Source: DASUGC01 sp035606665 (GTDB lineage Bacteria; Acidobacteriota; Vicinamibacteria; Vicinamibacterales; SCN-69-37). Taken from it: 64,000 bases of DNA. Position numbers and translations under genes: made by a program. The notes under the pieces were generated by a model. That model was not told the origin of the DNA. It saw nothing but the letters and a program-made list of their open reading frames with translations, and made no database searches. The stretch lies in the NCBI GenBank assembly GCA_035606665.1, contig DATNEY010000054.1:62001-126000 (forward strand), read 5' to 3'. Below are positions 62,264 to 64,000 of this stretch, piece after piece (within the stretch, counting starts at the first letter, position 1; every line of letters starts with the position of its first letter).

Positions 62264-64000
62264 TCAGAAGATGTATCGCATGCTGAAGCGGACGACGGCG
62301 CCGCCCAGGTTGATCGTCGGCTGGTTGAAGTTCGTGCCGGTGGCCTGGTTGACGCCGGTCACGGTCGTGGCGCCGGCGACGTTGAACAGGTTCAACATCA
62401 GGTGAAGCCGCTGCGACCTCTTGATGACGAATTCCTTCTGCACCCGCACGTTGATCACATGGACGGCGGGCAGGTAGTACGAGCCGGCCTTTTCCGCGAT
62501 GATGGTCATGTTGCCCTGAACCAGCGGAGTCGTCCGATTCGGATTCGCAAGCTTCAGATTCTGCTCAGTCACCGTGAAAAGCCGGCCGTAGGGCTCACCC
62601 TTCATACCGTTGTACCAAGCACTGATCATCAGACCTCTGCTGAAGAGGTAGCTTCCCGATGCCTTGAGCGTCCAGCCCGTCGTCTGAGTGTTGTTCGAGT
62701 TCCAGAACACGGTGTTCGGATCCTCGGCAAACAGAGACGACAAATCCCGTTTTGTCCAATCGAAGCTGCTGGTGAGCTGCCAGTGATTGCTCATGCGTTT
62801 CGTGACGCCAAATTCGACTGTGCTGTAGGTGTCGCCGATCGGCTTATTGGTCAGGTAGAAGTCGGTCGTGTCCGGAGGCACGCCGGTTTCCCAGACCGTA
62901 ATTGTCCGATCGTCGGGTGTCCTGATGGCCCCGTCGGGGCCAGGATCGAGGGCCTGGACCGGAGAGTAGGTTGAAAACGTGCGCAGCCGGTCATATCGGC
63001 CGAACGCGTTCTTCTGCCGCTTCCGGATGAAGTTGGAATACACGCGCAGGTCGCTGGCAACCTCCTGCTCGACTCCGAGCACATATTCATCCGTATATGA
63101 GTCCTTCAACTTCGCATCCACGGCCGCCGGCGTCAGCTGCGCGCCGCCAAAGATTGGCTGAAGCGTCGCGACATACGCCGGCGTGATCCGGGTGGCGGCA
63201 ACGCCGGGATTCGCCGTCAGGTAGGTGGTGTCCCAGGCGTATTTCCTGGTGATGAGCTCGATCGGATTCACCAGCGAGGAAATCAGTTCCGCCGGATTCG
63301 TCGAGTATCTGCCCCAGCTTCCCTTCAGGGCCGTCTTCGAGTTGCCAAAGAGGTCGTGGATGAGGGCGACTCGCGGAACAAGCGTGTTGAACGACGCGAC
63401 GTCGCGCGCCGGCGTGACCGTCTGGACGGCGAACGGACCGGCGTCGCAATCGACATCGTCGTCGCACGGCCGGCCACCCTCCAGGCCGAACCTCTGCTCA
63501 GGATAGGAGCTGTGGTACTGATCGAAACGAATGCCGTAGTTGAGCGTCAGTGTCGACGTGAGCTGAAACCTGTCCTGGAAGAACAGCGCATGGTTTTTGA
63601 GGACGTTCACGCTTGACATCGGTCCGTTGTCTGTCGAGAACGAGCTGGGCACTCCGTTTGTCGTCGTGATGGTGAAATGACCCGCGGTACCGGCCGGCCC
63701 TGGAGCACCGTAAGACGTAAATCGCGGGGCGTACCAGTGATACATGAAGCCGATCTTCATGTCGTGGTGGTCGGCCAGGATGTTGAGGTTCGTGTTGTAG
63801 TGCCAGCGCCGATCCTCGGTGTAGCTGGGCGTGTTGTAGGCGCCGCTACGGGCGAACGTCACATCATCGATGATTGGCGTCTTGTCGGTATGCGCCTTGA
63901 GCGGGAACTGGGTGGCGAAAATATTGACTGAGGCGTCAAGCGTCGCGCGGCTATTGAGCACTCGCGTCAAATCAACCTTGCCGATTTCGCTCCAGCTGTT
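62264..64000 (-). CDS. TonB-dependent receptor, copy 2 (start beyond window)
   Basis: C-terminal 578 residues of a second receptor, open to the window edge. It aligns without gaps of note to copy 1 from SWSEIGKVD to the terminal Phe, with high identity by eye; several blocks are identical (for example SSFSTDNGP and VWETGVPPDTTDFYLTNKP). Differences cluster in barrel regions likely to be surface loops or in conservative swaps. First gene of the leftward operon. Confidence 0.93.
   Translation of the reverse strand, partial: NSWSEIGKVDLTRVLNSRATLDASVNIFATQFPLKAHTDKTPIIDDVTFARSGAYNTPSYTEDRRWHYNTNLNILADHHDMKIGFMYHWYAPRFTSYGAPGPAGTAGHFTITTTNGVPSSFSTDNGPMSSVNVLKNHALFFQDRFQLTSTLTLNYGIRFDQYHSSYPEQRFGLEGGRPCDDDVDCDAGPFAVQTVTPARDVASFNTLVPRVALIHDLFGNSKTALKGSWGRYSTNPAELISSLVNPIELITRKYAWDTTYLTANPGVAATRITPAYVATLQPIFGGAQLTPAAVDAKLKDSYTDEYVLGVEQEVASDLRVYSNFIRKRQKNAFGRYDRLRTFSTYSPVQALDPGPDGAIRTPDDRTITVWETGVPPDTTDFYLTNKPIGDTYSTVEFGVTKRMSNHWQLTSSFDWTKRDLSSLFAEDPNTVFWNSNNTQTTGWTLKASGSYLFSRGLMISAWYNGMKGEPYGRLFTVTEQNLKLANPNRTTPLVQGNMTIIAEKAGSYYLPAVHVINVRVQKEFVIKRSQRLHLMLNLFNVAGATTVTGVNQATGTNFNQPTINLGGAVVRFSMRYIF

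Overview
The window reads as a chromosomal segment of an acidobacterium, most likely of the Vicinamibacteria type. The basis is high GC with GC-rich third codon positions, an ABC permease with the acidobacterial N-terminal prefix and a PadR regulator beside it, VWFA-related secreted proteins, large TonB-dependent receptors with an N-terminal carboxypeptidase-regulatory-like domain, a DUF5916 barrel and a PEP-CTERM protein. This is inference from gene families, not from a marker gene.

Region 1 (1-13140) is an apparently undescribed RiPP (ribosomally made, modified peptide) locus built as two divergent operons. The leftward operon runs: 72-residue Cys-rich precursor, radical SAM/SPASM enzyme, second radical SAM/SPASM enzyme, ABC ATPase, ABC permease, class II lanthipeptide synthetase (LanM). 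The LanM frame is open from 2570 to the window edge. Its dehydratase residues are present, but two of the three zinc ligands of its cyclase domain are replaced. The rightward operon runs: ABC permease, ABC ATPase, cobalamin-type radical SAM enzyme, nine-cysteine cluster protein. Three radical SAM enzymes with a LanM whose cyclase looks inactive suggest a peptide that is dehydrated and then crosslinked or methylated by radical chemistry.

Region 2 (13240-17896, leftward) is a four-gene cell-surface glycan block: GT2 glycosyltransferase, sugar nucleotidyltransferase, a phytanoyl-CoA-dioxygenase/beta-propeller fusion and an APH/choline-kinase-like kinase. Region 3 (18712-26518, leftward) is a tightly coupled lipid A and inner-core LPS operon: waaA, lpxK, an lpxL-type acyltransferase, heptosyltransferase, gmhB, rfaE1, rfaE2, second heptosyltransferase and an ICMT-like methyltransferase. 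So the cell makes heptose-containing LPS.

Region 4 (26690-30350, rightward) is the core set gap-pgk-tpiA-secG followed by tRNA-Leu(GAG). Directly after the tRNA come a 366-bp stretch with two palindromes, a small unknown gene and then region 5 (31072-49348), a two-gene Tc toxin complex: a fused TcB-TcC cocoon/toxin protein of 2676 aa and a TcA pore/translocon protein of 3388 aa with a PA14-like insertion. Position next to a tRNA suggests a toxin island, but no integrase is seen.

Region 6 (49390-64000) is typical acidobacterial envelope material: a DUF5916 outer-membrane protein, a VWFA-related protein, a DUF1801/YjbR fusion, PadR plus an ADOP permease, a PEP-CTERM protein, and a leftward operon of two tandem, closely related TonB-dependent receptors (the first cut by the window edge), a VWA protein and an alpha/beta-hydrolase lipoprotein.
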